A DNA stretch of 64,000 bases from Actinomadura alba (GTDB lineage: Bacteria; Actinomycetota; Actinomycetes; Streptosporangiales; Streptosporangiaceae), in NCBI RefSeq assembly GCF_014323705.1, contig NZ_JABVEC010000013.1, forward strand, positions 62,001 through 126,000. The letters run 5' to 3'. Below, one piece after another: positions 63,279 to 64,000 of the stretch (positions are counted from its first letter, which is position 1; the number at the start of each line of letters is the position of its first letter). The notes under the pieces were generated by a model, which was given only the letters and a program-made list of their open reading frames with translations, was not told where the DNA came from and did not search any database. Made by a program: the position numbers and the translations under genes.

Positions 63279-63307
63279 CTCGATCGATGATCACGAGCAG
63301 AGGGCGG

Positions 63308-63961
63308 TCAGCATGAGGACGACGCGGCCGGAGGGGGCTGGTCGAGTGCGGGGAAATCCGTCATCACCGTGGCCACGCGCTCGGGCTTGACCAGACCCGG
63401 CAACAAGTGGCGCCACATCACCGCCAGATGCTCATGGAGATCGGAGTCGGGTGCCTTCAAAGCGCTCATGCGCTGAAGCCCGGTGAAGGAGGCCACCAGG
63501 AACTCGGCGACGACCCTCGTGTCCGCGTCCGGCCGCAGGTCGCCCTGCTGCCGGGCTTCGCGCAGCAGTTGCTCGACGATGTCGGTCCAGCCGGAGAAGA
63601 GGGGCGGCGCCGAGGCGCCGATGAGAGCGTGCTCGCACGCCAGCCGGGTCCCCGCGCGGGCCAATGCGTTGTCGCGGAGGATGCCGGCCGCCCGCCAGAA
63701 CACCTCCAGGAGAAGGTGGATCGCGCGGGGCTGATGCTCCCGGAGTTCGCTGATCAGCGTGGGCCAGAGCTGGTGCTGTTCGGTGAGGATGGCGAGCGCG
63801 AGGTCTTCCTTCGACGGGAAATGGAAGTACAGCGCCCCCTTGCTCACCTGCCGCCCGGTCACGATGTCCTGGAGGCTCGTGCCGAGATACCCGCGGGCCT
63901 CGAACATCTCGGCCGCAGCGGTCATGATGACGCGTCTTGTACGTTCTGCTCGTGCCTGCAT
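63308..63961 (-). CDS. TetR-family regulator, gamma-butyrolactone-receptor-like (ArpA/ScbR type)
   Basis: 217 aa from ATG 63961. The N-terminal HTH (RAERTRRVIMTAAAEMFEAR, then TSLQDIVTGRQVSKGALYFHF and PSKEDLALAI) is near-diagnostic of the autoregulator receptors. These repress antibiotic genes until a gamma-butyrolactone binds the C-terminal pocket. The longer TTG start at 63982 has no ribosome site; AGGGG precedes the ATG. Whether it is a true receptor or a pseudo-receptor cannot be told by eye. No butyrolactone synthase gene is in view. Confidence 0.85.
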   Translation of the reverse strand: MQARAERTRRVIMTAAAEMFEARGYLGTSLQDIVTGRQVSKGALYFHFPSKEDLALAILTEQHQLWPTLISELREHQPRAIHLLLEVFWRAAGILRDNALARAGTRLACEHALIGASAPPLFSGWTDIVEQLLREARQQGDLRPDADTRVVAEFLVASFTGLQRMSALKAPDSDLHEHLAVMWRHLLPGLVKPERVATVMTDFPALDQPPPAASSSC

Positions 63962-64000
63962 GCGCCCCTGCCCAGTGTTCAAAGTACGGGGGCCAAAATT

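Larger units (their letters stand above)
62969..63307. other. 339-nt regulatory interval upstream of the StrR-like gene
   Basis: No gene. It contains an inverted repeat near the strR-like start and a long direct repeat further up, described separately. It is the expected place for promoter and operator elements of the activator. Confidence 0.5.

Noticed and set aside
1-64000. tRNA, rRNA and CRISPR arrays
   Set aside because: No cloverleaf, rRNA core or repeat-spacer pattern was recognised on either strand; a dedicated tRNA scan could still find a missed gene.

Overview
This is a high-GC window from a filamentous actinomycete. The support is GC-rich third codon positions, SARP, StrR-like and gamma-butyrolactone-receptor regulators, Ser/Thr kinases with propeller sensors, and many GTG/TTG starts. 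A Streptosporangiales/Thermomonosporaceae-type genome is plausible, but the sequence alone does not fix the genus. No rRNA, tRNA or CRISPR array was recognised.

The main content is at the right end (about 46.0-64.0 kb): the core of an enediyne biosynthetic gene cluster. A membrane protein (46042-47034) is followed by two tandem DUF1702 (E3/UnbL-type) proteins, UnbV (E4-type, secreted FG-GAP/ASPIC protein), UnbU (E5-type, RnfD-like membrane protein), the iterative enediyne synthase PksE (KS-AT-ACP-KR-DH-PPTase, 1932 aa), the E10 hotdog thioesterase, a flavin reductase and a cytochrome P450. From the second DUF1702 gene to the P450, genes are 3-6 nt apart or overlap by 4 nt, so this is one translationally coupled operon. 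It ends at a perfect 40-bp palindrome. Beyond it, all on the minus strand, lie an AraC-family regulator, a StrR-like ParB-fold activator and a gamma-butyrolactone-receptor-like TetR regulator, with inverted and direct repeats between them. The cluster almost certainly continues past the right edge: no tailoring, sugar, apoprotein or efflux genes are seen.

0-6.7 kb: chloramphenicol-phosphotransferase-like kinase, MFS transporter and SDR (coupled, divergent from an ArsR-type regulator), M20 peptidase, a truncated gene remnant, and a sigma-70 factor. 7.4-13.2 kb: a SARP/NB-ARC regulator convergent with a DrrAB-like ABC exporter and a DUF4097 protein. 13.6-20.1 kb: FHA protein divergent from a kinase-propeller / Tat-propeller / kinase-propeller array, a likely phospho-signalling unit. 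20-29.9 kb: small secreted or lipid-anchored proteins, HAD dehalogenase, methyltransferase, ACT-domain membrane protein, GNAT, a truncated amidase, a HigBA-like toxin-antitoxin pair with a damaged toxin start, and a secreted GH30 glycosidase. 30.1-36.4 kb: an oxidative pentose-phosphate operon (FAD disulfide oxidoreductase, zwf, tkt, gnd) supplying NADPH. 36.5-45.8 kb: GNAT, WGR-propeller protein, alpha/beta hydrolase, XRE-TPR regulator, a decayed patch with a frameshifted gene and an erm-like fragment, an L7/L12-CTD-like protein, a GT-C glycosyltransferase and an orphan hemA.

Several starts were moved inward from the longest reading frame, mainly on Shine-Dalgarno position, paralogue alignment or stop/start overlap. 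The most consequential is a TTG start at 48497 for the second DUF1702 protein.
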